The position numbers and the translations under genes are program-made. Below are positions 1 to 8,423 of a DNA stretch of 64,000 nt, one piece after another (position 1 is the stretch's first letter; each line of letters begins with the position of its first letter). The stretch spans positions 310,001 to 374,000 of the forward strand of contig NZ_JAJMOX010000006.1 of NCBI RefSeq assembly GCF_020991455.1, read 5' to 3'. The notes below the pieces were generated by a model. The model was given only the letters and a program-made list of their open reading frames with translations, had not been told where the DNA came from and did not search any database. Origin of the DNA: Flavobacterium sp. JAS. GTDB lineage: Bacteria; Bacteroidota; Bacteroidia; Flavobacteriales; Flavobacteriaceae.

Positions 1-1
1 T

Positions 2-826
2 ATCGCCTTATTATTTTCAGCATTATGTTTAAATGTATTTGCACAAACAAAACAATATCCGTTTGAGGTTCTTAAAACCGGAAAAGGAAAACAAGCTATC
101 GTATTTATTCCCGGATTTGCTTCTTCTGGAGATGTCTGGAAAGAAACCAAAACCAATTTCGAAAAAGAATATACCTGTTACACACTTACAATGGCTGGTT
201 TTGCCGGAGTAAAACCTCAGGAAAACGCCAGCTTTAAAAACTGGGAAAACGAAATTGCCAATTATATAAAAGACAATAAAATCGTGAAACCAATCGTAAT
301 TGGTCACAGTATGGGCGGCGGATTAGCATTGGCAATTGCAGCAGATTATCCTGATCTGGTAAGTAAAATTATTGTAGTTGATGCGCTTCCTTGTCTGGCT
401 GCTTTGTCTGATCCTGCTTTTAAAGCAAAAGAAAACAATGATTGTTCGCCAATGGTAACTCAAATGACAGCAATGAGCGATACTCAATTTTCTGATATGC
501 AGAAAAAAATGATTCCAAGACTTTTAGCAGATACTTCAAAAGCTGATATGTTGGTAGATTGGAGTGTAAAATCAGATCGAAAAACTTTTGGAGAAATGTT
601 CTGTGATTTTTCTAATACAGATTTGAGAGAGAAAATTACCACAATAAAATGTCCATCATTAATATTATTAGAATCTTATTTTATAAATTTAAAACCTGCT
701 ATCGAAGGGCAATATAAAAATCTAAAAACCGGAAAGTTTCAATATGCAAATAAAGGATTACACTTTATTATGTACGATGATACAGAATGGTATTTAGGAC
801 AGTTGAATAATTTTATTAAATCTTAA
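2..826 (+). CDS. alpha/beta hydrolase, secreted (5' end cut by window)
   Basis: The reading frame is open from the first bases of the window, so the start codon lies upstream. The visible N-terminus is a hydrophobic stretch ending in VFAQ, which looks like the end of a signal peptide, so an exported enzyme is likely. An alpha/beta hydrolase core follows: IVFIPGFASSG (oxyanion-hole strand) and the nucleophile elbow GHSMGGG with the catalytic Ser; the C-terminal GLHF is the probable catalytic His. The substrate cannot be told from sequence. The stop codon lies 2 nt before the sigma factor start, so the gene probably heads a sigma-factor operon. Confidence 0.85.
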   Translation: MALLFSALCLNVFAQTKQYPFEVLKTGKGKQAIVFIPGFASSGDVWKETKTNFEKEYTCYTLTMAGFAGVKPQENASFKNWENEIANYIKDNKIVKPIVIGHSMGGGLALAIAADYPDLVSKIIVVDALPCLAALSDPAFKAKENNDCSPMVTQMTAMSDTQFSDMQKKMIPRLLADTSKADMLVDWSVKSDRKTFGEMFCDFSNTDLREKITTIKCPSLILLESYFINLKPAIEGQYKNLKTGKFQYANKGLHFIMYDDTEWYLGQLNNFIKS

Positions 827-828
827 GA

Positions 829-1302
829 ATGGAATTTGAAGAGATCTATAAAACGTATTGGGATAGAATATTCAGGCTTTGTATGGGTTTTGTAAACGAT
901 TATGCAATTGCACAGGATCTGGCTCAGGAAACCTTTGTTATTGTTTGGCAAAAGCTGGACACTTTTAGAAATGAATCGAGTATTGGAACCTGGATTTTTA
1001 GAATCGCGTCTAATAATTGTTTACGGCAAATTGAAAAAGAAAAGCGTTTTCTTAAATCAGATTTGCCAATTAATCTCACCGAAGAAAAGCAACAATCGCT
1101 GGAACCACAAATTCAGTTTTTGTATAAATGTATTGCCGAATTACCGGAAACGGAACGTATTATTATTTCGCTGGAACTTGAAGACATTAAACAAGCAGAA
1201 ATTGCTAAAATCGTCGGACTTTCTGAAGCAAATACACGAGTGAAGATTCACAGGATAAAGGAAAAATTGACTCAAAAATTTAAAGAAAATGGACCACAAT
1301 AA
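829..1302 (+). CDS. RNA polymerase ECF-type sigma-70 factor
   Basis: 157 aa, the usual length for an extracytoplasmic-function sigma factor. Region 2 occupies roughly residues 5-75, including AQDLAQETFVIVWQKL and the promoter-melting segment around GTWIFRIASNNC. Region 4 covers about residues 95-150 and contains the helix-turn-helix QAEIAKIVGLSEANTRVKIH, which reads the -35 element. The gene starts 2 nt after the hydrolase stop and overlaps the next gene by 14 nt, so the three are probably co-transcribed and the last two translationally coupled. Such factors are normally held by a membrane anti-sigma protein encoded next door, which fits the downstream gene. Confidence 0.9.
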   Translation: MEFEEIYKTYWDRIFRLCMGFVNDYAIAQDLAQETFVIVWQKLDTFRNESSIGTWIFRIASNNCLRQIEKEKRFLKSDLPINLTEEKQQSLEPQIQFLYKCIAELPETERIIISLELEDIKQAEIAKIVGLSEANTRVKIHRIKEKLTQKFKENGPQ

Positions 1303-1885
1303 CAATATAGACTTTAAAGATTTATGGAAAAAACAAACCATAAGTCAGCCCAATATCGAAGATTTATTGGCGAGATTAAAGCAATTTAAAAAAGCAGGTT
1401 TACGCAATTTATGGATCACCAATATTTTGCTTTTTGCAACCTGCGCCTTCATTGTTTCTGTCTGGTTTTATTATCAGCCAGAGTTTATTTCGACAAAAAT
1501 CGGAATTGTTTTAGCAATCCTGGCAATGGTTATTTATTTGGGTTTTTATAATAGATTAGCATCGACTTATAAAAACATTGATGCGACACAAACAAATCAG
1601 GAGTATTTGCAAAAGCTGATTTTAATTAAAAGAAAACAACAGTTTATGCAATCGACATTGTTGAGTTTGTATTTTATTTTACTCGGAGTCGGAATCTGTT
1701 TCTATCTCTATGAATATACTTTGAAAATGACGATTTTAGGGGCAGTTTTTTCTTATGGAGCAACTTTGCTTTGGATGGGGTTTAATTGGTTTTATGTTCG
1801 TCCAAAACAAATTAAAAAGCAACAATCAAAAATCGATGAACTGATTGCTAAATTTGAAGATGTCAACAATCAATTACAATCATAA
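1289..1885 (+). CDS. four-helix membrane protein, putative anti-sigma partner
   Basis: 198 aa with no enzyme motif recognised. A cytoplasmic N-terminus of about 40 residues (DFKDLWKKQ, then a helix rich in Leu and Lys) is followed by four predicted membrane segments near residues 41-61, 69-87, 122-140 and 147-168 and a charged C-terminal helix. The start codon overlaps the sigma factor gene by 14 nt, a layout typical of sigma/anti-sigma pairs. The short soluble N-terminal helix before the membrane part would suit sigma binding. Function is inferred from context only; no zinc-binding anti-sigma motif (HxxxCxxC) is present. Confidence 0.75.
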   Translation: MDHNNNIDFKDLWKKQTISQPNIEDLLARLKQFKKAGLRNLWITNILLFATCAFIVSVWFYYQPEFISTKIGIVLAILAMVIYLGFYNRLASTYKNIDATQTNQEYLQKLILIKRKQQFMQSTLLSLYFILLGVGICFYLYEYTLKMTILGAVFSYGATLLWMGFNWFYVRPKQIKKQQSKIDELIAKFEDVNNQLQS

Positions 1886-1887
1886 AA

Positions 1888-1925
1888 GAAAAAGCTTTGT
1901 ATTATCTACAAAGCTTTTTCTTTTT
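1888..1925. terminator. bidirectional intrinsic terminator
   Basis: A 14-bp perfect stem (1888-1901 with 1907-1920) and 5-nt loop lie between the convergent membrane protein and lipoprotein genes. A T-rich tract follows on the plus strand and an A-rich tract precedes it, so it can end transcription from both sides. Confidence 0.85.
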
Positions 1926-1947
1926 TAACCTTCACCTTTATAAATTA

Positions 1948-2343
1948 TCATGGAAAAAGATAAGGAGCAAGAGTTAGAACAATGATTCCGTCATTATTTG
2001 TTTTTGCAGTAGTTTCTTTTACCACTTGTCCACCAATATAAATTTTAGCGGTTAATGTTTGGTCTTTTACACCACCATGACCACCTGCGCTCATTGTTAT
2101 ACCCTGAACACTTGCATCGACTGTAACTTCTTTAGTCCAAGGTAGTTTGGTAACATCTTCATTTAGCGGATTCCCGCCTTTATCAAAAAAAGTTGCGCTA
2201 AGTTCTCCAGTATAATTTCCTGTTATCTCATATTTTACATCTCTTGATGATCCTGGATTGTTGTTATCATCGTCACTGCTGCAGGATACTGCTGTAAAAG
2301 CAAGAATTAATACGATAGCAAGAGTTTTTAAAATTGATTTCAT
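1948..2343 (-). CDS. surface lipoprotein, unknown function
   Basis: 131 aa. The N-terminal signal ends in a lipobox (FTAVSC), and the mature N-terminus C-SSDDD fits the acidic lipoprotein export signal of flavobacteria, so the protein is probably displayed on the outer leaflet. The rest is rich in Thr, Gly and Val with predicted beta strands and resembles a small beta-sandwich; no family was recognised. It is transcribed divergently from a two-component system. Its promoter abuts a half-copy of the palindrome in the shared intergenic region, which suggests control by that system. Confidence 0.8.
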   Translation of the reverse strand: MKSILKTLAIVLILAFTAVSCSSDDDNNNPGSSRDVKYEITGNYTGELSATFFDKGGNPLNEDVTKLPWTKEVTVDASVQGITMSAGGHGGVKDQTLTAKIYIGGQVVKETTAKTNNDGIIVLTLAPYLFP

Positions 2344-2376
2344 AATATTTTTTTATTAATTAATATTCGTTTGAAA

Positions 2377-2407
2377 CAAAATTAGATGCTTACAAAAGAG
2401 ATGGCAA
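2377..2407 (-). promoter_or_regulatory. promoter of the lipoprotein gene
   Basis: On the minus strand TTG (2405-2407) is followed by 20 nt and TAATTTTG (2377-2384). This matches the Bacteroidota -33/-7 consensus TTG-N19-21-TAnnTTTG. Predicted transcription start is about 2370, leaving a 25-nt leader. Confidence 0.7.
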
Positions 2408-2448
2408 TACCTGATAAAGTGTATTTTTAATTACCTGATATCAGGTAA
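2408..2448. promoter_or_regulatory. palindromic operator plus half-site
   Basis: TTACCTGATATCAGGTAA (2431-2448) is a perfect 18-bp palindrome midway between two divergent promoters. The half-site TACCTGAT recurs in direct orientation at 2408-2415, 24 bp away, touching the -33 element of the lipoprotein gene. Position and symmetry suit a dimeric NarL/LuxR-type regulator such as the one encoded at 4505-5140. The assignment to that regulator is inference. Confidence 0.6.
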
Positions 2449-2464
2449 ATAGCACAATTTTTTT

Positions 2465-2493
2465 TTGAAACGTCTTTAATTTTAATAAATTTG
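2465..2493 (+). promoter_or_regulatory. promoter of the TPR histidine kinase gene
   Basis: TTG (2465-2467), 18 nt, then TAAATTTG (2486-2493). Transcription would start near 2500. A TTG start at 2491 therefore lies inside the -7 box, and ATG 2509 is the start to use. Confidence 0.6.
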
Positions 2494-2508
2494 AAAAAAC
2501 CACAGTCC

Positions 2509-4503
2509 ATGAAGAAAACTTACCTATTTCTGCTATTTCTACTTTTTTCGACTCTTTCTTATTCGCAGGTTATCCTTTCATTAGACGATGATAGAGTTTA
2601 TATAGACAGCATTGCCGGAATTACTAAAAATACACATTCAGATAGTATAAAAAGCCTTTACAGTTTTAGATTGTCTAAGTTGTATTTGATGATTCAGGAC
2701 GTTAATAAATCAAAAGAATATCTAAAAGAAGCCAACAGGTTAAAAACTAAATTCCCTTTTTTAAGAGATGCATCGATTTATTACAATTCGTATAGTTTTT
2801 TAGAAAAAGGTGATGCCGATGGTTTCGAAAAAGCATTATCAGAAGCTAATACTAAACTTAAAAAGTACAATAATACAGAGGCATTCAGGCTGCGTGCGAT
2901 TATATTACAGAATTATGGTATTATGCAGCAGCGAAAGAATAATGAAAAAGGCTATATGAAATTATTGGTAAATGAAGCTATTCCAATTGCCAAGAGAAGC
3001 CAGGATTATGAACTTGCAAGTGCTTTATACAAAGCGGTTGCAATTATTTTAATGAATAATAACGAGCGCCAGAAAGCAAGTGAATATTTGAAGGAAGCGC
3101 AGGATTATATCGAAAAAGCAACCAAAAGATCGCCTACACTTGTAGAATCTAAAATGGAAACCTATATTATTAATGCCGAAAATCTGGTGGAACTGAAGCA
3201 GTATTATGATGCAAAAAAAGTATTGGATAAAGCATTTTCGAAATTGCAAAAATTCCCGGAATCGAATTTAAATGACTCTTATTTTTATTCGGAAGGAATA
3301 TATTATGCAAAGCAAAATAAGTTTCCTGAAGCTTTAGTAAGTTTTGAGAAAGGAATTAAATCTGCAGAAAGTAATCAAAACCAGATTGCATTAAACAGAT
3401 TGAAATTTGCAGAATATGAAGTTTTTTTCAAATTAAAAAAATACGATAGAGCCAAAGCTAATCTGGAATATCTTTTAGAAAAAACACCATTTGTTGTAGA
3501 CAAGAAGAATTATTATAATGAATTGTCAAAAGTCTACAGTGTGACTAAAAATTATGATAAAGCATATTTTTATTCTAATAAATATAATGTGATTAATGAT
3601 AGTTTGAATGATACTAAATTTAAAAGTGAAATTGTAGAACTTGAAGCAAAATATAAAAAAGCCGAAAATGAGAAGATGATCACAGTGCTTCAATCGGAAA
3701 ATGAAAAAGCAGCATTATTGGTTAATAATAATCGTCTGAATTCACTTTTACTTGCGGTTTTGTCGATTCTTTTGTTTCTGACGGTTTTATTTCTGTGGAT
3801 ATTGAATAAGAATCAGAAGAAGCTGAGTGTTCAAAAAGAGATCAATCATCAGCAAGAATTAACAGCGCTTGAAAATCAACAAAAATTATCGGTTTCAAAT
3901 GCTTTAGTCGAAGGAGAAGAAGTAGAAAGAAAAAGAATTGCGAGAGACTTACACGACGGACTTGGCAGTATGCTCTCAGGTTTGAAAATTCATTTGAAAC
4001 TGGCCGGAAATGAAAATGCTTTAAGCACTAAAGAAGTAGGTGTTTTATTGGATGATTCGATTAAGGAACTGAGAAATATTTCACAGAATTTAATGCCCGA
4101 AAGTTTGCTTAAACTGAGTTTAGAATATGCTTTGCGTGATTTATGCATGGCAAATTCAAATGTAAAAACCAATGTCGAGTTTCAGTATTTAATTGAAGAA
4201 TCTAATTTGCCTAAAAACTACGAGATAGTGATCTACAGAATTATTCAGGAGCTGTTGAGTAATGCTTTGAAATATGCAATTGCATCGCAAATCTTGGTTT
4301 CGTGTTCTCAGAATAAAGAAACTTTTTTTATTACGGTTGAAGATAACGGAATTGGTTTTAATGTATCGGAAAAGAGAAGCGGAATGGGATTGAAAAACAT
4401 TAAAAACCGTGTTGAGTTTTTGAATGGGAAATTAGAAATAGAAAGTGCCGAAAATAAAGGAACATCTGTTTATATTGAATTAAGAGTAAAAAACGAGATT
4501 TGA
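2509..4503 (+). CDS. TPR-containing sensor histidine kinase (HisKA_3 type)
   Basis: 664 aa from ATG 2509. A signal peptide (about residues 1-20, ending SYSQ) is followed by a periplasmic region of tetratricopeptide-like helices (about 30-380). A coiled segment, one membrane helix (about 410-432) and the kinase core follow. The dimerisation/phosphoacceptor motif ERKRIARDLHDGLGSMLSG places the phosphorylated His at 482. The ATPase domain shows the N box (ELLSNALKYA), DNGIGF and the glycine-rich GMGLKNIKNRV. This architecture pairs with NarL-family regulators, and such a gene follows one base later. The TPR part presumably senses a periplasmic or protein ligand; the signal is unknown. Confidence 0.92.
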   Translation: MKKTYLFLLFLLFSTLSYSQVILSLDDDRVYIDSIAGITKNTHSDSIKSLYSFRLSKLYLMIQDVNKSKEYLKEANRLKTKFPFLRDASIYYNSYSFLEKGDADGFEKALSEANTKLKKYNNTEAFRLRAIILQNYGIMQQRKNNEKGYMKLLVNEAIPIAKRSQDYELASALYKAVAIILMNNNERQKASEYLKEAQDYIEKATKRSPTLVESKMETYIINAENLVELKQYYDAKKVLDKAFSKLQKFPESNLNDSYFYSEGIYYAKQNKFPEALVSFEKGIKSAESNQNQIALNRLKFAEYEVFFKLKKYDRAKANLEYLLEKTPFVVDKKNYYNELSKVYSVTKNYDKAYFYSNKYNVINDSLNDTKFKSEIVELEAKYKKAENEKMITVLQSENEKAALLVNNNRLNSLLLAVLSILLFLTVLFLWILNKNQKKLSVQKEINHQQELTALENQQKLSVSNALVEGEEVERKRIARDLHDGLGSMLSGLKIHLKLAGNENALSTKEVGVLLDDSIKELRNISQNLMPESLLKLSLEYALRDLCMANSNVKTNVEFQYLIEESNLPKNYEIVIYRIIQELLSNALKYAIASQILVSCSQNKETFFITVEDNGIGFNVSEKRSGMGLKNIKNRVEFLNGKLEIESAENKGTSVYIELRVKNEI

Positions 4504-4504
4504 A

Positions 4505-5140
4505 ATGAGTAAAACATATAAAACCGTAATTGTAGACGATCATCCCATTGTGATTTCCGGAATTTCCGGATTATTGTCTGATTTTGATGCCGTTGAAATA
4601 GTGGTAAAATTAGAATCGGGAGTTACACTTTTAGATTATATCGAAACAAATAAAGTCGATTTGATTTTGATGGATATTTTTCTGCCTGTTATAAATGGAG
4701 TGGATCTTTGTAAAACAATTAAACAAAAATATCCTAAAATGATCATTATCGGGATGAGTAGCCAATCTGAGAGAAGCTTGGTAATGCAGTTTATTCAGAA
4801 TGGCGGTAACGGTTATATTCTTAAAAGCGCTTCGTTTGAAGAATTTAAAAGGTGTATTGATAAAGCGATTGATGGTGAAATTGTTTTTAGCGATGAGGTC
4901 AAAACGATTATCAGCCAGCCATTATCTGATGATTTAGACCGTATTCCGAGCTTGAGCCGCAGAGAAAAAGATATTACATTGCTGCTTTCAAAAGGCAAAT
5001 CGACTCAGGAAATAGCCGACGAATTGTTTTTAAGTTTTCTAACAGTACAAACTCATCGACGTAATATTCTGCAAAAGTATAAAACCAAAAATGTAGCCGA
5101 ATTAATTACTTTTCTGCTGAAAAACAACCTTTTAAATTAA
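4505..5140 (+). CDS. NarL/LuxR-family response regulator
   Basis: 211 aa. The receiver domain (residues 1-120) has the acidic pair DD at 11-12, the phosphoacceptor Asp57 in LILMDIFLP, and the late Lys in YILKSASFEEF. The C-terminal LuxR-type helix-turn-helix is LSRREKDITLLLSKGKSTQE followed by IADELFLSFLTVQTHRRN. The gene starts one nucleotide after the kinase stop, so the two are an operon and a cognate pair. LuxR-type regulators bind short inverted repeats as dimers. The perfect palindrome at 2431-2448 upstream of its own operon is the obvious candidate site for autoregulation and for control of the divergent lipoprotein. Confidence 0.93.
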   Translation: MSKTYKTVIVDDHPIVISGISGLLSDFDAVEIVVKLESGVTLLDYIETNKVDLILMDIFLPVINGVDLCKTIKQKYPKMIIIGMSSQSERSLVMQFIQNGGNGYILKSASFEEFKRCIDKAIDGEIVFSDEVKTIISQPLSDDLDRIPSLSRREKDITLLLSKGKSTQEIADELFLSFLTVQTHRRNILQKYKTKNVAELITFLLKNNLLN

Positions 5141-5237
5141 CAAAATCTTCTGAATGCCAAAATGACATTTTTTGAAATTGGTTCGTAAATTGCTGTTTGT
5201 TTTGTAACTTTAAAGTTCAATCAAAAAATCATATAAA

Positions 5238-5924
5238 ATGGGAAGTGGATATTTAATTATTGCTGGAGCAATTATGTTATTCAGCTGGTTGGTGAGTTCA
5301 AAATTAAAAAGTAAGTTCGAATTATATTCTAAACTGCAACTTCGAAACGGAATGAGCGGTGCTGAAATTGCCGAGAAAATGTTAGCAGATAACGGAATCA
5401 CAGATGTTCGTGTTATCTCAACTCCGGGTCAGTTAACAGATCATTATAATCCGTCAGATAAAACCGTTAATCTAAGTGAAGCAGTTTATAATCATCGTAA
5501 CGCAGCAGCAGCAGCAGTTGCAGCGCACGAATGCGGTCATGCTGTGCAACATTCGATAGGTTATGAATGGTTGACTATGCGTTCTAAATTAGTGCCAATT
5601 GTAAGTGTTGCCTCAAATTATGTACAATGGATTTTGTTGGCAGGGATATTAATGATTAGAACTTTTCCGCAGTTATTGTTAATCGGAATAATCATTTTTG
5701 CGGCTACAACATTATTTACAATCATTACTTTACCGGTAGAATACGATGCGAGCAACAGAGCGTTGGCCTGGTTAGAAAATAAACACATGCTAACACAAGA
5801 AGAACAGGCAGGAGCAAAAGATGCCTTAAAATGGGCTGCAAGAACTTATGTCGTAGCTGTAATTGGCTCAATCGCAACGTTGTTGTACTATATCTCGATT
5901 TATTCTGGAAATAGGAGGAATTAA
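5238..5924 (+). CDS. membrane zinc metallopeptidase (YugP/Zn_peptidase_2 family)
   Basis: 228 aa. An N-terminal membrane segment (GYLIIAGAIMLFSWLV), a soluble part with AAAAVAAHECGHAVQHS, and two or three further membrane helices match the neutral zinc metallopeptidase family of about 225-230 aa. The HExxH-type motif places the zinc ligands at His97 and His101 and the catalytic base at Glu98. The family is poorly characterised; a role in membrane protein turnover is plausible but unproven. It stands alone, downstream of the response regulator and followed by its own hairpin. Confidence 0.88.
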   Translation: MGSGYLIIAGAIMLFSWLVSSKLKSKFELYSKLQLRNGMSGAEIAEKMLADNGITDVRVISTPGQLTDHYNPSDKTVNLSEAVYNHRNAAAAAVAAHECGHAVQHSIGYEWLTMRSKLVPIVSVASNYVQWILLAGILMIRTFPQLLLIGIIIFAATTLFTIITLPVEYDASNRALAWLENKHMLTQEEQAGAKDALKWAARTYVVAVIGSIATLLYYISIYSGNRRN

Positions 5925-5982
5925 TGTGCTAATTAGAAAATTAGTCAATTAGATAATTTATAGCAAACCCGATTGGTTTTTG

Positions 5983-6004
5983 AAACCCTTCGGGTTTTGT
6001 TGTT
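5983..6004 (+). terminator. intrinsic terminator of the metallopeptidase gene
   Basis: Stem AAACCC/GGGTTT (5983-5988 with 5992-5997) around a TTC loop, followed by a T-rich stretch. An upstream CAAACCC (5964-5970) offers an alternative partner for the right arm. Confidence 0.6.
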
Positions 6005-6077
6005 TTAAGATTGTAGACAATTGTTTATCTATAGGTTGCAACGAATTATCAAATTATCTAATTGCCACATTATCTCA

Positions 6078-6548
6078 TTATAATTGAATTTGTCTATCAA
6101 TCTGCTGATCTAATGAAATAAACGTCTCAGTTCTTGAAACACCCTCTATTGCTTGAATTTTGGTATTTAAAAGCTGCATCAAATGTTCGTTGTCGCGACA
6201 AATGATTTTAATCAAAACAGACCAGTTTCCTGTGGTATAATGGCATTCTAAAACTTCGGGGATTTTCTTTAAATCTTTTACGGCTTCTGAGTTTCGGGAA
6301 GCTTTATCCAGATAAACTCCAATAAAAGCCATTGTATTATAACCAAGGACTTTTGGGTTTACGGTGAATTTTGACCCTGAAATTACGCCGGATTGTTCCA
6401 GTTTTTTTAAACGCTGATGAATTGCTGCTCCTGAAATTCCTATTTTGTTGGCAATTTGCAAAATTGGCTTCCGGGCATCATCCATTAAATAGCGAAGAAT
6501 TTCTTTGTCGATACCGTCGATTTCGATTAAAAGCGAGTTGATTTTCAT
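6078..6548 (-). CDS. Lrp/AsnC-family transcriptional regulator
   Basis: 156 aa. The N-terminal winged helix (IDGIDKEILRYLMDDARKPI, then the recognition helix around GISGAAIHQRLKKLEQSGVI) is followed by the RAM/Lrp ligand-binding domain with YTTGNWSVLIKIICRDNEHL. Length and domain order are standard for feast/famine regulators, which form dimers and octamers and respond to amino acids. It is monocistronic, and nothing nearby reveals its targets. Its 5' flank (6549-6660) is AT-rich, followed by a repeat element. Confidence 0.9.
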   Translation of the reverse strand: MKINSLLIEIDGIDKEILRYLMDDARKPILQIANKIGISGAAIHQRLKKLEQSGVISGSKFTVNPKVLGYNTMAFIGVYLDKASRNSEAVKDLKKIPEVLECHYTTGNWSVLIKIICRDNEHLMQLLNTKIQAIEGVSRTETFISLDQQIDRQIQL

Positions 6549-6673
6549 AACAGTTGTAATTTGAAACTAATTTTAGTTTTTTGGTTTGAGTTAGAAATCA
6601 AATTTAAGGATAAAACTTTAAAATATATGAAAAAATGAAGATTCGAATGAATTGTTTTGGCGTAGTTTTTTTG

Positions 6674-6771
6674 CCATTAAGATATTAAGTAAAGTTAAAC
6701 TTTGTCTTGTAATTGATATTCAAAGAGAATATTAAGCATTGCTTCTTAATTTTTCTTAATCTCTTAATGGT
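6674..6771. repeat. inverted-repeat element, CCATTAAG family (copy a)
   Basis: Between the Lrp gene and hemD, a region without genes holds CCATTAAGATATTAAG (6674-6689) and an inverted arm CTTAATCTCTTAATGG (6755-6770). The last 27 bp of the right arm are identical to 23016-23042 upstream of the PhoR-like kinase. Related copies lie at 45935-46080. Confidence 0.75.
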
Positions 6772-6860
6772 GAAATCTCAAAACACTGTAAAAAGAAAAA
6801 TTCCAAATCCCAACATGAAAGTTGGAATTTGGAATTTTTAATATTGTGATCTATAAAGAA

Positions 6861-7610
6861 TTATTTTCCTTTATTTGCTTCGCTAATGTATTTTTCAAGA
6901 GCCATTGTCATAGAAGGAGTTTCAGGAGTTGGAGCAAGAATGTCGATTCTTAAACCATAGTCTAAAGCTTCTTTTTGAGTTGTGCTTCCAAAAACAGCAA
7001 TTCTGGTTTCGTTTTGTTTAAAATCTGGGAAGTTTTTAAACAACGATTTTATTCCAGTTGGGCTAAAAAATGCTAAAACATCATAATAAACATCTGCTAA
7101 ATCAGATAAATCGCTCATTACAGTTTTATAAAATACAGCTTGAGTCCAGTCTACCTTTAAGTTATTTAAGGTAATGGGCGCGTCTGCATTTAATTGATCA
7201 GATGCCGGAAGAAGGAATTTTTCGTCTTTGTATTTTTTTATCAATGGAGATAAATCGGCAAAGTCTTTTGCTCCCACGTAAATTTTACGCTTTCTGTACA
7301 CCACATATTTCTGCAAGTAAAACGCAACTGCTTCTGATTGACAGAAATACTTTAATCCTTCTGGAACTTTATAACGCATCTCTTCTGCTACTCTGAAAAA
7401 ATGATCCACCGCATTTCGGCTTGTCAAAATGATCGCAGTATAATGATTAAGATCGATTTTTTGCAATCTGATCTCTTTTGCGTTAACCCCTTCCACATGA
7501 ATAAAAGATCTGAAATCAATTTTTATTTTGTGTTTCTGTTGGAGCTCAAAGTAAGGGGAATTTTCCACTTTAGGTTCAGGCTGTGACACCAAAATTGTTT
7601 TCACTTTCAT
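6861..7610 (-). CDS. hemD: uroporphyrinogen-III synthase
   Basis: 249 aa from the ATG at 7610. A longer reading from 7649 would overlap the upstream gene and adds a non-conserved tail. HemD cyclises hydroxymethylbilane to uroporphyrinogen III, the branch point of haem and sirohaem synthesis. The bilobal fold is reflected in two alternating alpha/beta halves. The characteristic TAIILTSRNAVDHFF in the first lobe and VLAFFSPTGIKSLFKNF plus RIAVFGSTTQKEA in the second are typical of the family. It lies 14 nt downstream of the DUF4271 gene and is probably co-transcribed with it. The catalytic fold is poorly conserved in sequence, but the motifs leave little doubt. Confidence 0.9.
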   Translation of the reverse strand: MKVKTILVSQPEPKVENSPYFELQQKHKIKIDFRSFIHVEGVNAKEIRLQKIDLNHYTAIILTSRNAVDHFFRVAEEMRYKVPEGLKYFCQSEAVAFYLQKYVVYRKRKIYVGAKDFADLSPLIKKYKDEKFLLPASDQLNADAPITLNNLKVDWTQAVFYKTVMSDLSDLADVYYDVLAFFSPTGIKSLFKNFPDFKQNETRIAVFGSTTQKEALDYGLRIDILAPTPETPSMTMALEKYISEANKGK

Positions 7611-7624
7611 ATTATAAACGTTTT

Positions 7625-8317
7625 CTAAGCACTCCCTTTTGTAATCCAATAATACATAAAATAATAAGGGGCTATTTCAAGAGCGCAAAGATATAAAATA
7701 AAATAAAATAACTTACCGATTATTACGTTTTGATACGTTTTTATTGAAATAAAATATGAGTATAGGCTAATACACAGCGAAATACCAATGATAACTAGGG
7801 GTATAGTTTTTGAGATATTGTCATAATAGAACAAAACTGCATTAATAGGAAGGATTAAAATGCCAATATATGTTCGATAAGTGACTTTTTGTAAGTTAAA
7901 AAGCTCCATAAATTCGTCGATATTGAACGAAGCAGCGACAATTTTCTCTATTAAATACTTTGCCAGAATAAAATAAAGTAAAAATGTGGCAATCTGAACA
8001 AACAAAATCCAATCGGTTTTTAATATCGCATAAGCTCCTGTTTTTGGATTTTGCGAAAATATATGCAACGTAAGCAGAATGAAAAAAGCGTACGAAATAA
8101 TTTGCACAAAAAACAAACCAACTGTAAAGCTGCTTTTTAAATGGTTATTGTCGCGATAAATTTTTGCATATTTATCTGAAAAAATAAGCTTGCTAAATTC
8201 ACTAAATCTAGTTTCGTAAGCTGATTTAGTCATTGCAACAACAGCAAAAGTCAACACAAATAAAAGTGTTGCCCAGTCTTTGTTCTCGAGAATTCGGGGG
8301 TGAAGTTGATCAATCAT
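7625..8317 (-). CDS. DUF4271 integral membrane protein
   Basis: 230 aa from ATG 8317 (MIDQLHPRILENKDWATLLF). Upstream in-frame starts would run into the divergent glycosyltransferase and its promoter. Six or so membrane helices follow the N-terminal NKDWATLLF segment. The family is found in Bacteroidota, usually beside hemD as here, with no known biochemical role. A 14-nt gap to hemD points to one transcript. A TAATTTTG sequence on the minus strand at 8326-8333 may be its -7 element, but it sits very close to the start codon and has no clear -33 partner. Confidence 0.82.
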   Translation of the reverse strand: MIDQLHPRILENKDWATLLFVLTFAVVAMTKSAYETRFSEFSKLIFSDKYAKIYRDNNHLKSSFTVGLFFVQIISYAFFILLTLHIFSQNPKTGAYAILKTDWILFVQIATFLLYFILAKYLIEKIVAASFNIDEFMELFNLQKVTYRTYIGILILPINAVLFYYDNISKTIPLVIIGISLCISLYSYFISIKTYQNVIIGKLFYFILYLCALEIAPYYFMYYWITKGSA

Positions 8318-8395
8318 AACGATCACAAAATTAGTAATTTTTTGTATCAATACTTTTATTATATATTTATTATGAATCAAATGCCATAAAAAGTT

Positions 8396-8403
8396 TACTT
8401 TTG
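8396..8403 (+). promoter_or_regulatory. -7 element for the glycosyltransferase/pyrC operon
   Basis: TACTTTTG matches TAnnTTTG and lies just upstream of the operon. It implies a transcription start near 8410, so GTG 8406 cannot be the initiator and ATG 8424 is preferred. No clear -33 TTG is visible. Confidence 0.5.
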
Positions 8404-8423
8404 CGGTGAAATTACCCAAGAAA

